A model generated the notes under the pieces. The model was not told the origin of the DNA. It ran no database searches and was given only the letters and a program-made list of their open reading frames with translations. Below, one piece after another: positions 28,012 through 39,910 of a DNA stretch of 64,000 bases (its first letter is position 1; each line of letters begins with the position of its first letter). The stretch lies in contig NC_061862.1 of NCBI RefSeq assembly GCF_907164915.1, positions 7,489,505-7,553,504 of the forward strand, in the 5' to 3' direction. The DNA is from Impatiens glandulifera. Lineage: Eukaryota > Streptophyta > Magnoliopsida > Ericales > Balsaminaceae. The position numbers and the translations under genes are program-made.

Positions 28012-30046
28012 ATGACAAATACAAGATCAATGAATTCAAAAGAGGGTGGGGATAAAATTCTAGAGCGGTTGGAGGCAAACAAAGAAATGACCAAGAATTG
28101 AAGAAATGGATCAAGGCTATGGAAAATGAGCAGTTAAAAAACTCGTCGGATCTTAGTGAAATCTCTAAGAACATGGTGAATTTGAATGAAACAATGTAGT
28201 TCTTTCTAAAACAGCGGTCAACAGAATGTTCTAATGATAATGTTAGTGAAGGTCCAATAACACAGATACCAAGTGAAGGTGTACTCAAAAGTTCAAGAAA
28301 TGAGATGCCAAGGGGATCGAAACCTACTTCTTCGGGGATTCTGTCAACGCCACTATTACATGATATATTTTCGGGATAGTCTAACCGAACTCAAGATGGT
28401 TCTATACCAAAATAACCCAAGATGGAGTTTCCTCATTTTGATGATATTAATCTCAAGGAATGTATAACCAAGGTTACTAAATTTTTTTATCCCCTCTTTT
28501 AGTCTAGCGGCAATAAGAGGTGGATACTAACTCTAAGTTCCTGGATTCAAGCTCATTAGGCGACAAGTTCTGCGTTTATTTAAATGGTTAAGTGTGTTTG
28601 CGAGCTATATACTTAATCCGTTGTCCCATTTTTTATTCCCCAAAAAAAAGGTTACTAGATTTTCTGAGAATTACAAGGTGAATGGAATATGTTGCTTACT
28701 ATTTGAAAAGCACTGTGGAATTTAACCAAGTAAGTCAGAAGGGAGAACTCAAAGATTATATTCTGAATTGTCAGGAATGGAGAGACAACTCTTCAAGATA
28801 TATAACGTCTCAAGATTAACAATATTATATTCAAAATTTCATTTGGAATTGAGAGAATAATTGAAAGTTGTGGCGTCTTTACTTCAAAAAACTACATTGG
28901 ATCAAACAATGAAGCTGACTAGAATACATGAATAAAATATTGAAGAGGCCAACAAGTATATGAAAGGAAATTACACATAGACAATGCAGTTAAGATCTCT
29001 GACTACGAGCCAAAATAATATATTGGAAAATCTGCTTGGTAGAACGAAAAGAATGAATTAGTCCAGGTAAACACTCAATCAAATAAATGGACTGTGTATC
29101 AAGCACATAGGGAAAATTGCTTATATTTCAAGTGTAGAGAAAAATTTATTAAAGAACATAGGTGTAAAGTGACGCAATTCTGTATTGTGGAAGGTATTGA
29201 TGAACAAATGAAAGAAATATTCGCAAAAATAGAGGAAATTGAACCCGAGGAAACTCAGAAGGAAGATATTTGTACAATCAAATGTCAAAAGATTCGTTCG
29301 TGACTTTAGTAGAATCAACAAGTTATTGACAAAAATGTTACAAAATTGAGAGTTTTCATGGTCTGAAGAAGCTCTATAATCTTTTCAAAAATCTGAAAAC
29401 AACGTTGATGACAACTCTGGTCCTTGCTCTTCCTGATTTTTCGTTACTATTGGTGGCCGAGACCGATGCTAGCTATGCTGCTGGTATTGGAGCCATATTA
29501 TCTCAATTTGGGAGACCAATAACTTTTCTGATCATGACTCTTTTTAAGCCTCATCTAGGCCGGTTAACGTATGAAAAAGAAATGCTAACAATTATCATTG
29601 CCGTGGGAAATGGAGACCTTACTTATATGACAATTACTATATCATCCAAACGGATTATCAAAATCTCAAGTTTTATTTGAATAAAGAATCACAACGGCAG
29701 CCAAATATTATCAGGCTTCAATTACACTATCGAATATCGAAAATGAAGTACCAACAATTTAGATTCACCAAAAATGGCAGCCAAATATTACAGACCTTTC
29801 AACATAATTCAGAAAATCAGTAAAGTTGCATATAAGTTGGAACTTTCCGCAACAAGTCAGCTTCACCCTATTTTTCATATATCACTATTAAGGCCGAAAA
29901 TTGGACCGACAATCATTGTTCAAACGGCTTCTCCTCCGGTGGAAAATGACAACTCGATACTCTTAGGGCCAACAAAGATTTTAGAAAGACGAGTAATGTG
30001 ATAAGAGGGAATATGATAGTCTAAGTTCTAGTTCATTGGTTACACT
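28012..30046 (+). pseudogene. Ty3/gypsy relic (gag, knuckle, RNase H and integrase tail) with large deletions
   Basis: Plus strand. Gag start MTNTRSMNSKEGGDKILERL at 28012 and MEFPHFDDINLKECI near 28421. Then the SINE, and gag resumes FSENYKVNGICCL. Zinc knuckle CLYFKCREKFIKEHRCK at about 29118. RNase H LALPDFSLLLVAETDASYAA (29411-29475) with YLYDNYYIIQTDYQNLKF. Integrase C terminus from 29774 (AAKYYRPFNIIQKISKVAYK..LHPIFHISLLRP) through GNMIV.VLVHW. Protease, RT and the integrase core are deleted. Many stops. Confidence 0.85.
28486..28647 (+). mobile_element. tRNA-derived SINE (162 bp) with 16-bp target duplications
   Basis: Flanked by AAGGTTACTAAATTTT (28470-28485) and AAGGTTACTAGATTTT (28648-28663), one difference in 16. 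Inside, a box A-like TAGTCTAGCGG (about 28501) and a box B-like GGATTCAAGCTC (about 28542) have tRNA spacing, and the 3' end is A-rich (CCAAAAAA). Removing the insert restores the gag reading of the host gypsy relic. Family not recognised. Confidence 0.88.
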
Positions 30047-30083
30047 ATTTCTTAATATACAATTCAAAATTAATATCAACAAT

Positions 30084-30146
30084 GACAGTTTGACCAAGCA
30101 ATAGGTGCCAAATTTAGGCTACAGTCTAAAAGGGCGTGAATTTAAA
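30084..30146 (+). pseudogene. tRNA-Leu pseudogene (truncated)
   Basis: GACAGTTTGACCAAGC.. with the TTTAGGC anticodon loop. It stops after GGGCGTGAATTTAAA, losing the rest of the T-arm and the 3' acceptor strand. Counterpart of the dead copy at 9409. Confidence 0.78.
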
Positions 30147-30378
30147 GGAAAATAAAGAAAATGTTTATTTGTATCTCCTGCCCCAATTTTTCTTAAAATT
30201 GACATTTTTTTTCAAGATAACTAAAAATAACAGATTTTGCACCAATGAAGGTAGGTGGATGAATCAAGAAGTTACAAAAACAAGATATAAAGACTTAAGA
30301 AGGAAAGGAATGTAAGTTGATCTTTACAAAGTTTTCAAACAATATTTCTTATTTCACAATTGAAATCTTATCATTAAT

Positions 30379-30396
30379 GACAGTTTGGCCGAGCGA

Positions 30397-30433
<37 letters not shown>

Positions 30434-30458
30434 ATGAGTTCAAATCCCACAGCTGTCA
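30379..30458 (+). tRNA. tRNA-Leu (anticodon UAG), probably decaying copy
   Basis: 80 nt, 74 or more positions shared with the 9549 copy. The acceptor stem is complete and the anticodon stem is better than in copy 1 (CCAGA with TCTGG). However, the D-loop has GA in place of the invariant GG and the T stem has two A.C mismatches. These defects suggest reduced or lost function. Anticodon loop TTTAGGC. Confidence 0.7.
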
Positions 30459-30539
30459 TATTGTTATTTTTTTTCATCTTCTTGCTAATTGATAGTCTTA
30501 ATGTGTAATAATATTTAGATAAGAACATATTTTATTCAC

Positions 30540-30920
30540 ATATACTTTAAAAGGGTTCTATAATATAAACATAATGTTGTATTATTATATATTTGTATTT
30601 GTATATAAACTCTATTAATAATGAAAGAGAATGATATATCCATACTCCAATAGAGGTGAAATTAATAATTCAACAAATTAATTCCTCGAAACCTAGTTAT
30701 AAGTAACAAGACTACGAACACATTGTAATTGTACCATATACTAGCTAGTTGCTACTACCATTTTATCAAAAAAACATACTAAATTCCAAATAGATGATTT
30801 ACAGTTAATTTTTTTTTTTATTTTCTTGCTAATTGATAGTCTTAATGTGTAAAATATTTAGATAAGAACATATTTTATTCATATATACTTTAAAAGGGTT
30901 CTATATAGCAACGAATTAAT
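30540..30920. repeat. Dispersed repeat unit, copy B
   Basis: Carries the shared landmarks GATATATCCATACTCCAATA, AGGTGAAATTAATAATTCAA, AGACTACG..CACATTGTAATTGT, ACCATATACTAGCTAGTTGC and AAATTCCAAATAGATGATTT. A TCTTGCTAATTGATAGTCTT stretch is present at both 30480 and 30822, showing a local duplication. Confidence 0.8.
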
Positions 30921-30924
30921 GTAT

Positions 30925-31421
30925 ACTAGCATGTATCACGTGCATTTGCACGAGTAATAATATAAAAAATTGTGAAAAAATATTACGGTAAAAATGTTTA
31001 TGGGCGGATCAACCCACAATCCGACCCAAGTATCTATTTACTCTCACATATATTCAAATTAGCCACAGCTCTCGAACCAACAATCCGGATAATTTAAAAA
31101 TTAAGCATCATTATATATATATATAGATTATTTAGTTAAAAAGTTGAACTTATATTGTTAAAATGTCCCTCGATCATCAAATTTGGTGTTGAATTTAAAA
31201 TGGTGTTGTTAGCCTAGAAGGTTAAAGGGTTGTACTTGTTTTGTTAGGTTGCAAGTTTGAACCATACCTATAGCATATTTAATTTTATTTCTAATCGTTT
31301 TAAGTTTATGGGCGGGTCAACCCACAATCCGACCCAAAAATATATTTACTCTCACATATATCTAAATTAACCACAACTCTCGACCCGGCAATCCGGACAC
31401 TTTAAAAATTAAGCATCATTA
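30925..31421. repeat. Two ~115-bp copies of a TTTATGGGCGGRTCAACCC element around a SINE-like segment
   Basis: The stretch from TTTATGGGCGGATCAACCCA (30998) to AAGCATCATTATATATA (about 31113) recurs at 31306-31421. Between them (about 31205-31265) lies TAGCCTAGAAGG (box A-like) and GCAAGTTTGAACC (box B-like), a possible SINE head. An imperfect dyad (CACGTGCATTTGCACG, 30938-30953) precedes the first copy. Element class uncertain. Confidence 0.55.
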
Positions 31422-31424
31422 TAT

Positions 31425-32520
31425 ATAGAGTTTCAATTAATATGAACATAATGTTGTGTTATTATATATTTGTATATAAACTCTATTAATAAAGAAAGAG
31501 AATGATATATCCATACTCCAATAATAGAGGTGAAATTAATAATTCAACAAATTAATTTCTCAAAATCTAGTTATAAGTAGCAAGACTACGACACATTGTA
31601 ATTGTACCATATACTAGCTAGTTGTTACTACCATTTTATTAAAAAACCATACTAAATTCCAAATAGATGATTTACAGTTATTTGTTTTTCATTTTCTTGC
31701 TAATTGATAGTCTTAATGTGTAATAATATTTAGATAAGAACATATTTTATTCATATATACTTTAAAAGGGTTATATATAGCAACTAATTAATGTATATTT
31801 CACTTTGCCTTTGAGTTTCAATTAATTTGAACATAGTGTTGTGTTGAAATTAATAATTCAACAAATTAATTCCTCGAAACCTAGTTATAAGTAACAAGAC
31901 TACGACACATTGTAATTGTACCATATACTAGCTAGTTGCTACTACAATTTTATCAAAAAAGCATATTAAATTCCAAATAGATGATTTAAAGTTTGAATGT
32001 ATGAACTATGAAAATCAAATAATCCGACCAAAAATATAAGCAATTCCCATATGCAACAAACCCTCCTCTTCCCTTTCGTTTCTCTCCACTCTTGTCCGAT
32101 CTTCTTTCCATGTCTGCATCATAGCGCGGTTATAAGTAACAAGACTACAACACATTGTAATTGTACCATATACTAGCTAGTTTCTACTACCATTTTATCA
32201 AAAAAGCATACTAAATTCCAAATAGATGATCTACATTTTGAATGTATGAATTATGGAAATCAAATAATCCGACCAAAAATATAACCAATTCCCCTATGCA
32301 ACAAACCCTCCTCCTCCCTTTCATTTCTCTCCACTCTTGTCCACTCTTCTTTCCATGTCTACATCATAGTGTGCAAATGCAGAATCCAAAGTCTACACCA
32401 AAATGTTAAATTATAAGGCACTGTTTGATCTACGGTGCCAAATAATCTTCTTTAATTAGGTTCTTTGGGTAAGGGTATAAATATAAAACGAATTTTTAGG
32501 TAGATAATTCATTGACAAGT
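31425..32520. repeat. Dispersed repeat unit, copies C, D and E in tandem
   Basis: Three successive, variously truncated copies begin near 31425, 31812 and 32125. Copies D and E extend to AATAATCCGACCAAAAATATA and CAACAAACCCTCCTC. Copy E continues through a GTTTGATCTACGGTGCCAAATAA stretch to about 32520. These give the uninterrupted form of the site occupied by the PIF element at 10 kb. Confidence 0.8.
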
Positions 32521-32574
32521 CTGAATTTTTTTCCATCGGTAACGTTCATAACACTCGGTCATTGGTTAAAATTT

Positions 32575-34810
32575 TGGGGTTCAGAATTGGTTCTCTCCCA
32601 TCAAAATATATCGGCTTCCCTTCGGTGCCAAATTAAGTTGCAAGGATATTTGAAATACTATCATCGAGAAAATGAGAAATAGGTTGCCACTTTGGAAGAA
32701 CAAACTTCTTTCTAAAGGTGGTATGTTGGTCCTCATTAAGAACTCCCTCGCCACAATCCCAACATTCATTATGTCACTCTTCCCTATCACTGCATTGGTG
32801 ACCAACAGAATGGACACAATCATTAGGAATTTCCTCTAGCGCAACTCTAACTCATCTAAAATCACACATTTGGTGAGACGGGACACACCGAAGCTTGACG
32901 TATTGACGACGAACTCAAAATCAAGGACTTCTCCCTTTTCAACACTTTACTTCTTTGTAAATGGTTGTGGAGATTTTTTAATGAAAACACAAGTCTCTAG
33001 AAGAAAGCAATCATTGCAAAGTACGGACTTCGAGATAAAAAATGAATGTCTCTTTATGGGTAGAAGCCTATGGGGCCGTATCTGTAAAACATGGGAGAAG
33101 CTACCCCCTTCTCATTTTTACGGTTGCTAATGGTAAAAAAATCGATTTTATGAATGATCCGTGGCACCCTAGCGGAAAATTGTTAGACTCTTATCGGGAT
33201 CTTTTAAGACCTCTAGTAAAAAAAAGGCTAAAGTGACAAATTGTTTGAAGAATTCTTTTAAATAGACGACTTTTCACCAAAGAGGATGGGAGACAAGATC
33301 TCCTCATAAATGCTCTTACCAATATTTCGATTGACCTAAATACTATTGACAAGTTTTCTTTGTCTGACTCTCCCGATTTTAAAACTAGCTACATTTATCA
33401 GGCGTCTCTCCAAAAAACTCCATCCCGATTTTTTTGGAAAGGGTGTGAAAATAAAAAATTCCATCAAAAATCTCGTTTTTTTGGCTGGGAAACTATCAAT
33501 GGAGCAGTCTTGACTAGGGATGGCAATAGGTATCATACCCGCCGGATAGTGAAGTACCCATCCCAGAACTTGATTTTTATTTTATTACCCGACCCCAACC
33601 TCAAACCCAACGTGTATATCTATTTGTATCCCCATCCCCGATTCGTCGGGTACCTGATCTCTGACGGGTACCCCATTACCCGATGACAATATGAATCTAT
33701 ATTTATTGTTTTCGAAATAATAAAAACACAAATGAAAATATTATTTACTTGCATCATTATATTGAAAATATAACAACTTTGTTGTTATTATTACTTGAAG
33801 CTCAACAAAAACTAGAGAGAAGTTGGTTGAATGAATGTTAAGCTTGAAAACAAAAATTAGAGAGAAGTGAAAGAAAATTGAATGAATATTAAACTTGAAA
33901 ATAAGAAGTGTAAAGTGAGTATAGACATAAAATATTTTGTTATTAATTAAATGAAAGATTAAAAGTCATGGGAAAGAGAAATTGAAATGATGATGTGGTG
34001 GAGTGTGGGTATGTGTAAATAAATAATATATTTATTGTAAATTTATATTGATTGTAATGATGTGTAATTTGAAAAGATATTCTAAACTTTAACAAATATA
34101 TATATATATATATTAATATTTCGAATATCGGGTATTGAGTTTGGGTTTCACACACTCCCCATCCCCAACTCTAAACCTAATCGGGTAATCATTTTCATTC
34201 CTCATCCCGACCCGACCCCGATTTTAAATACCCGAACCCGACCATCGGGTACCCATGGGTATTGGATATATAGGTACCCCATGCCATCCCTAGTCTTGAC
34301 ATCTAACAAACTGAAAAAAAATTATCTCGCTAGAAGATGCAATATTTGTTTAAAGAGTGAAGAATCCATTAATCACATTCTTCTTTATTGTAACATTGCC
34401 AAGAGCATGTGGGATCTTCTGCAGAACCTCTTTCAATCTCAATGGGATACACCATTAAAAGTCGCTGACTTTTGGGTTAAATTGATTGAATTGTGTTATA
34501 GCAACAAAATCGTGGACGACTGAAAACTAATTCCCCTCATCATATGGTGGATAATATGGAAAGAAAGAAATAAAAGAGTTTTTGAAGAAAAAAAATTATG
34601 GATACAAGCGTCTAAAAGGATTTATGTTACACGCGTTCTCCTCAATCCGAAAAAGAGGGGCTTATACGGGATTATAATTTTTCGATCTTATTGGCATTTA
34701 AAATTCTTATGTTGTTTTCTTATTTATTGTTTTATTTTTTCATTCCCTTTTGTAACGTTTGAACGCATATTGCACTCTTTTTAATAAAAAGTTGACCTTT
34801 TAAAAAATAA
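32575..34810 (+). pseudogene. LINE (L1-type) reverse transcriptase C-terminal half, 5'-truncated
   Basis: Plus strand, several frames. GSLPSKYIG.P, then MRNRLPLWKNKLLSKGGMLV (32669 on), a TLVR.. linker, NVSLWVEAYGA and NGKKIDFMNDPWHPSGKLLD (33045-33190). After the MITE it continues with the zf-RVT domain (about 34300-34450; RRCNICLKSEESINHILLYC..MWDLL) and IIWWIIWKERNKRVFEE. The 3' end is GCACTCTTTTTAATAAAAAG followed by an A-rich tail at about 34803. Stops make it non-functional. Confidence 0.87.
33515..34292. mobile_element. hAT-type MITE in the LINE
   Basis: A 778-bp insertion with terminal inverted repeats TAGGGATGGCA (33515 and, reversed, 34292) and an exact 8-bp duplication GTCTTGAC (33507-33514 and 34293-34300). 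It is non-coding. Subterminal GGGTACCCG/CGGGTA motifs are repeated in opposite orientations near both ends (33525-33685 and 34128-34278). It has a (TA)n run near 34098. Its removal restores the LINE reading. Confidence 0.92.
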
Positions 34811-35744
34811 ATAAATATATTTTGTCTATCAACACTACCCTTTCAGTATTGGTTCTCCCCAAAGTAACTAGTATAGTGAGGGCGACAACACACGATGTTA
34901 ACATTTCTCAAAAGAGGACCGACAATAAATTTGAAGGGAAATTTGAAGATATTATGAATTTCACAAATATAGCCCAAGCATGACTTGAAATGGTGATTCT
35001 AGAATCTCAATCAACCCAAAATTCTTTATATGAAATAAGATAATCTAATGGAATATGAAAGCTTTGAATAACCCTTGGAAAAAAAGTTTCGTTGTTTTCG
35101 CTTTCATTAACTCTTATAATGGAAATTTAGACTAAATCTTTGTTGTTTGAAACACTGATCTCTTTCTAGTGGAAGAAACATTTTTTGGAAAATTTTCAAT
35201 ATCTATTAAATTCAAGTGCATCAGTAAAAGAAACATCTGAGCATTCGGTGGTGTTTATGTCCTGGTTGACTATAACAAAAAGCCTATTTTTATTCGGGAG
35301 CTATATGATTTACAAAATAAATGGCCCATACCTTTGTATTTTTTGGCGATTTCAACCTGGATAGGGCGCCAAGAGAAAAAAACTCAAAGAGTTTCATAAG
35401 GGAGATTTATTTATTCAACATATTCATTGACCACTCGCTTCATATTGACTCTCTTCTTGAGGGTGCCAAATTTACAAAAGAAAAGTGAGAGAAAAAAATG
35501 AAAATATGTCACGCATCAATAGATTTTTTACGACTCATAATGGGAGAACCTTTACACCAAACAAACCAATATGCTTGAATGAGACATCTTTCTGACCACA
35601 AACATCTTTCCTAAACTCCGGCCAAACCTCCCAGCCAAAACCACCTTTCAGATTTGAAAACGTTATTCTCTCGTGTTGATATTGAGTTGATGGGTCATGC
35701 CCAATTTAAATAAAGTGTCCAAGCCTTAAGATTTTTAGGGAAGT

Positions 35745-38700
35745 TGGGACAAGTTACTCATATAAATAGATAAGTAATTCACACAAGTGAGAGATATGAT
35801 ATAAGTGTGAGTGATATGAAAAGAACAAGTGTGTAATTGAAATGTTTGATTGTGATAGTGGAATCGAGTTCCTAACAGAGCTCGACGGAGACGTAGACCA
35901 ATTTTTGGGTCAAACTTTGATATCAAATATTGTGTTGTTGTATTCTCTTTATGATTGATTGTTGTTAAATAACTTAGTTTTTTTGATTGATCAAGGGAGA
36001 ATTTCCCTGCAATGGTATCAGAGCTCGGTTTGAGCAAGATTCAGATCAATCTTGAGGGATTTTAGAAAGGTCTTTTAACGCTGGCTAATGATATGGAGGA
36101 GAAAGTTGACAATGTTCAACAAATAAAAAGCAAGAGATCAACACAGAAATTTGCACATTGGGAATTCCAGTGGCAGCCAATCTCAAGCATGAAGACTGCG
36201 ATTGACAAGTTCGGTGGCAATGAAGATTTTGCATCTGGAAGCGAAAAATTAGGGCTCTCTTGGCACAACAACATCTTTTGCGAACCCTAGAAGAATCAGT
36301 CTTATGGCCACCAGAGATTAGTAAATATCATAAGAGTGAAATGATAGAGACATCAATTGACATGATCATTTTTCATCTCTTAAATTCTGTGATCTGATTG
36401 ATAGAAAATGAGAAGAGTCTGTCATCAATGTAGAGGCGCTTAAATGAGTTGTTCCAATATAAGTTTTTGAACAATAAGATTTACTTGAAGGAGAGGTTGT
36501 TCTGTTATAAGATGATGTCAGAAAAAACTTTTACTCAAAATCTTGATGAGTTCTTGAAACTCAATATCGAGTTGGAAAACTCAAGAGATAACGAAGCAAT
36601 GAACAATGAAAACTAGACAATAATCATCCTCAACTCTCTTCCAGAATCCTACAAGGAAGTCCGTAATGCAATCAAGTATTGACGAACAAGTATCACTTTT
36701 GAAGATGTGATTTCAGCATTGAAATCGAGAGAGTTGGAATTAAGGATAGACAAGAAAGCGAGCTCGAATGGCGAGAATTACATGGTCAAAGGGAAAAAAC
36801 TTTTACAAAAGGTAACCTCGCACCAACAACAAATCGAAAGAGAATAAAAGTAAAATATAGCAATCAGAATCCACAGAAACAAGAAAGTTCTATCATTGTG
36901 GTAAGGTTGGTCATCTTCAAAACCACTACTATATTTGGCTGAAAGATATTAAGAAAAAGCAAGTGAAGACTAAAGAATTTGCGAATTATGGTGATGGATA
37001 TGATAGTAGAGAGGTTCTAATGGCGTCAATGGAAGATGCTAGGAGGGACCGGGTTCTTGATTATAGTTGTATTTTCTTACATAAAATATTGGATTTCTAA
37101 TTTTCAGAATCTGAGTGGTTGCAATGTGCAAATGGAAAATAGCAATGCATGTTAAGTAGAAGGTATTGGAGATGTTAGCATAAAAATGTTTGATAATGTT
37201 GTGAGGGTCCTAAAACAAGTCAAGTTCGTGCCTCATTTGTCACAAAATCTCATCTCTTTCGAAGTTCTTGGTGATTTGGGGTACACAAATCAAATAGTAT
37301 TTGTGAAGATGAAGATCATAAAGGAAAAAGGGTAGTGATTTAAGACATCAAGCAAGAAGGGTGAAGCTGCAATGACAACAACATATTTGGTGAATCGATG
37401 TCTATCGACAGTAATTGAGTTCAAAACTCCTGAAAAAATGTGGACTGTTAAGCCTCCGGATCTGTCTCATCTTAGACCATTTGGATGCACAACATTTGCT
37501 CATCTAAAAGAAGGCAAGTCTGAGCCAAAATTTTTAATTGTACCCTTAAGGAGTGAAAGGTTATATGTTGTGGTTGAGATAGTCTGGTGGTTTTGATACC
37601 ATAATCAACAAAGACATACTATTCAATAAAGATGAGTTTGTGTGTCTCTCTCAAAATCACTTTAGTATTAATCATGGTGACTCGGGTATAAGCGAGCAAT
37701 GGACAAATGCATATTCAATTTTATTAATATTTCAGCAAGTTAGTGGTACTGGTCAAATGGAGAGTAATACATGGGATCATTGTCAAGTGGAGCCATTGGT
37801 TTCAGATCAAGACATTGAAAGCTGATAATAATGTGGAGTTTACTTGTACAAATGTTGAACATGTTGTGGCACAAGACGAGGAAGTTACAAATCAGTTGGA
37901 ATCTAGTTATCAATTCACAAGAGACATGAAAAATAGACAACCAAAACCCACCCAGAGGTATGGGTTCTCAATTTATACCTATATGTTTCGTTTATGACAA
38001 CAGTTGAGTTAGAGAAAACTGAGTCGGAAGATTTCAAAAAAGCTTTGATTTCTAGTGACAGATCCAAGTGGATAGAAGTTATGAAGGAAGAAATGAATTC
38101 TTTTTTTATAAGAATTCAACTTGGGATATTGTTCTGAGACATGTCAAATAATCTGTGATCAAGTGAAAATAGATATATAAGATAAAGGAAGATATTTCGA
38201 TTCAAAATAGGTTCAAGTACAAAACAAAATTAGTTGCTAAGGGGTTCTCTCAAAAAGAAGGAGTAGACTATAATGAGATCTTCTCACTAGTTGTGTCAAG
38301 TACAAAACCATTTGGATCATGCTCTCTCTAGTAACTTAGTTCGATTTTGAGCTAGAACATATGGATGTTAGAAGTGTGTTTCTTCATGGAAATCTAAAGG
38401 AAACCATCTTCATGGAGCAGTCAGAAGGGTTCAAAGTTCAGCAAGAGAAAAATATGGTGTGTTTGTTTAGGAAGTCATTGTATGAACTTAAATAATAATT
38501 GAGGCAGTGGTACTTATGGTTTGATGCGTTTATTACTCAACAAGGCTTCATGATGAGAAACTATGATACTTGTTTATATACTTCAGAGGGAAGTATACTT
38601 GAAGTTGATTATCTTCTGCTGTATGTAGATGATAGATATGCTACTAATCAACAAAGAAACTTCGAGTGTGAAAAAGTTGAAGACTGTTCTATGTTCTAAG

Positions 38701-38937
38701 TTACTTCACACTAGTGAGAGATATGATATAAGTGTGAGTGATATGAAAAGAACAAGTGAGTAATTGAAACGTTTGATTGTGATAGTGGAATCGAGTTCCT
38801 AACAAAGGTCGACGGAGACGTAGACCAATTTTTGGGTTGAACTCTGATATCAAATCTTGTGTTGTTGTATTCTCTTTGTGATTGCTTGTTGTTAAATAAC
38901 TTAGTTCTTTGATTGATCAAGAGAGAATTTCCCTACA
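35745..38937 (+). mobile_element. Ty1/copia element, short LTRs, degenerate
   Basis: 5' LTR 35745-36011 and 3' LTR 38697-38937 share a long, near-identical run (GAGAGATATGATATAAGTG.. to ..GAGAATTTCCCT). The initiator tRNA-Met primer site TGGTATCAGAGC lies at 36013-36024. The LTRs are about 265 and 241 bp; the 3' copy lacks the first ~25 bp. I see no clear target duplication (GAAGT versus TCTCA). Confidence 0.88.
36093..38698 (+). pseudogene. Copia gag-pol (gag, knuckle, integrase tail, RT), eroded
   Basis: Gag near 36170-36760 (SSMKTAIDKFGGNEDFA.., LNSLPESYKEVRNAIKY). Zinc knuckle FYHCGKVGHLQNH near 36893. Integrase C terminus at 37372-37596 (TTTYLVNRCLSTVIEFKTPEKMW..LRPFGCTTFAHLKEGK). RT from about 38040, with the catalytic motif LLLYVDDRYA near 38615 followed by a stop at 38698. 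Protease, the integrase core and RNase H are missing or unreadable. The gag pattern and short LTRs resemble the Ale group; not certain. Confidence 0.83.
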
Positions 38938-39103
38938 TCTCAGATCATAATTTCATGACGGATGTATAAAAGTGGTGAGTGGATCACACGTCGGTTGTGG
39001 GAAGATTATCGTTTATCCTTCTTTTAAACTTAAAAATCTCAATTTTTTTTATTAAAGAATGAAGGTGAGTAAACGTTCTAACATTACTAATGTTTCTCAA
39101 TCA

Positions 39104-39198
39104 GTCTGTCTATTTAAAGTTAAACTTTGAACACAATTTTACATTTGAACGCATCTTGCATTCTTTTTAATAAAAGTTAACCTTTTTTTAAAAAAAAA
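39104..39198 (+). mobile_element. 95-bp LINE 3' tail with 18-bp target duplication
   Basis: Flanked by ACTAATGTTTCTCAATCA (39086-39103) and ACTAATGTTTCCCAATCA (39199-39216). Its end (TTGAACGCATCTTGCATTCT, TTTTTAATAAAAGTTAACC and an A-run) matches the 3' end of the LINE at about 34765-34803. It is a severely 5'-truncated insertion of the same family, inside the older LINE linker. Confidence 0.88.
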
Positions 39199-39384
39199 AC
39201 TAATGTTTCCCAATCAATTGATAAAATCGACAGGTTAGAGGAAGAACGAGATCAACCTTCAAACCTCTAATAACATATTTCAAACCTCTAACATATTCTC
39301 CCTAATGGAAAAACTCAATTTTATAAATGAGAATAAGATAACGCAAGACAAAAGTCATGGTGTAAGTGGTTTAAAGAGATGGAT

Positions 39385-39910
39385 TTTCAATTAATATAAA
39401 CATATTGTTGTGTTAATATAAATTTGTATTTGCATATAAAGAAAGAGAATGATATATCCATAATCTAAAAGAGGTGAAATTAATAATTCAACAAATTAAT
39501 TCCTCGAAACCTAGTTATAAGTAACAAGACTACGGCACATTGTAATTGTACCATATACAATCTAATTGCTACTACCATTTTATTAAAAAAGCATACTAAA
39601 TTTCAAATAGATGATTTACAGTTTAAATGTATGAACTATGGAAATCAAATAATTCGAACAAAAATAAAACAAATTCCCCTGTGCAACAAACCCTTCTAGA
39701 CCTTTCGTTTATCTCCACTCTTGTCTGATCTCCTTTCCATGTCTGCATCATAGTGTGTAGCATCCAGAGTCTACACCAATATGGTAAATAATAAGGCCTT
39801 GTTTGACCTACGGTGTGAAATAATCTTCTTTAATCAGGTTATTTGGGTATGGGTATAAATATATACCCAATTTTTTTGGTACATAATTCTTTGACGAGTA
39901 GATTGTTAAC
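39385..39910. repeat. Dispersed repeat unit, copy F
   Basis: Nearly full copy: CAATTAATATAAACATATTG, GATATATCCATAATC, AGGTGAAATTAATAATTCAAC, CACATTGTAATTGTACC, GTATGAACTATGGAAATCAA, CAACAAACCC, GTTTGACCTACGGTGTGAAA, ending near GTATAAATATATACCC. Copies E and F bracket the two LINE fragments. Confidence 0.8.

Larger units (their letters stand above)
30047..30480 (+). repeat. tRNA-Leu duplication block, copy 2
   Basis: Same order as the 9.1-9.66 kb block: dead tRNA, GGAAAATAA.. leader (30146), CAGATTTTGCACCAATGAA, CAAAGTTTTC, then the better-preserved tRNA at 30379. It begins directly at the end of the gypsy relic. Confidence 0.75.
34850..39335 (+). pseudogene. Second LINE fragment: endonuclease region and linker, split by a copia element
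   Basis: 35330-35740 encodes the L1 endonuclease C-terminal blocks: FGDFNLDRAPREKNSKSF.., DSLLEGAKFTKEK, then SDH-like and PFRFENVIL. After the copia element, 38938-39335 reads SDHNFMTDV..KSGEW and KVSKRSNITNVSQSIDKIDRL..EEERD, the linker before RT in plant LINEs. RT is absent. Many stops and frameshifts. Orientation is the same as the neighbouring LINE but it is a separate piece. Confidence 0.68.

Noticed and set aside
30925..30960. CACGTGCATTTGCACG dyad as a Helitron or MITE end
   Set aside because: No matching second end or target duplication was found, so no element class can be assigned.
35745..38937. 5-bp target duplication for the copia element
   Set aside because: Flanks GAAGT and TCTCA do not match; the 3' LTR start is truncated so the junction may have been altered.
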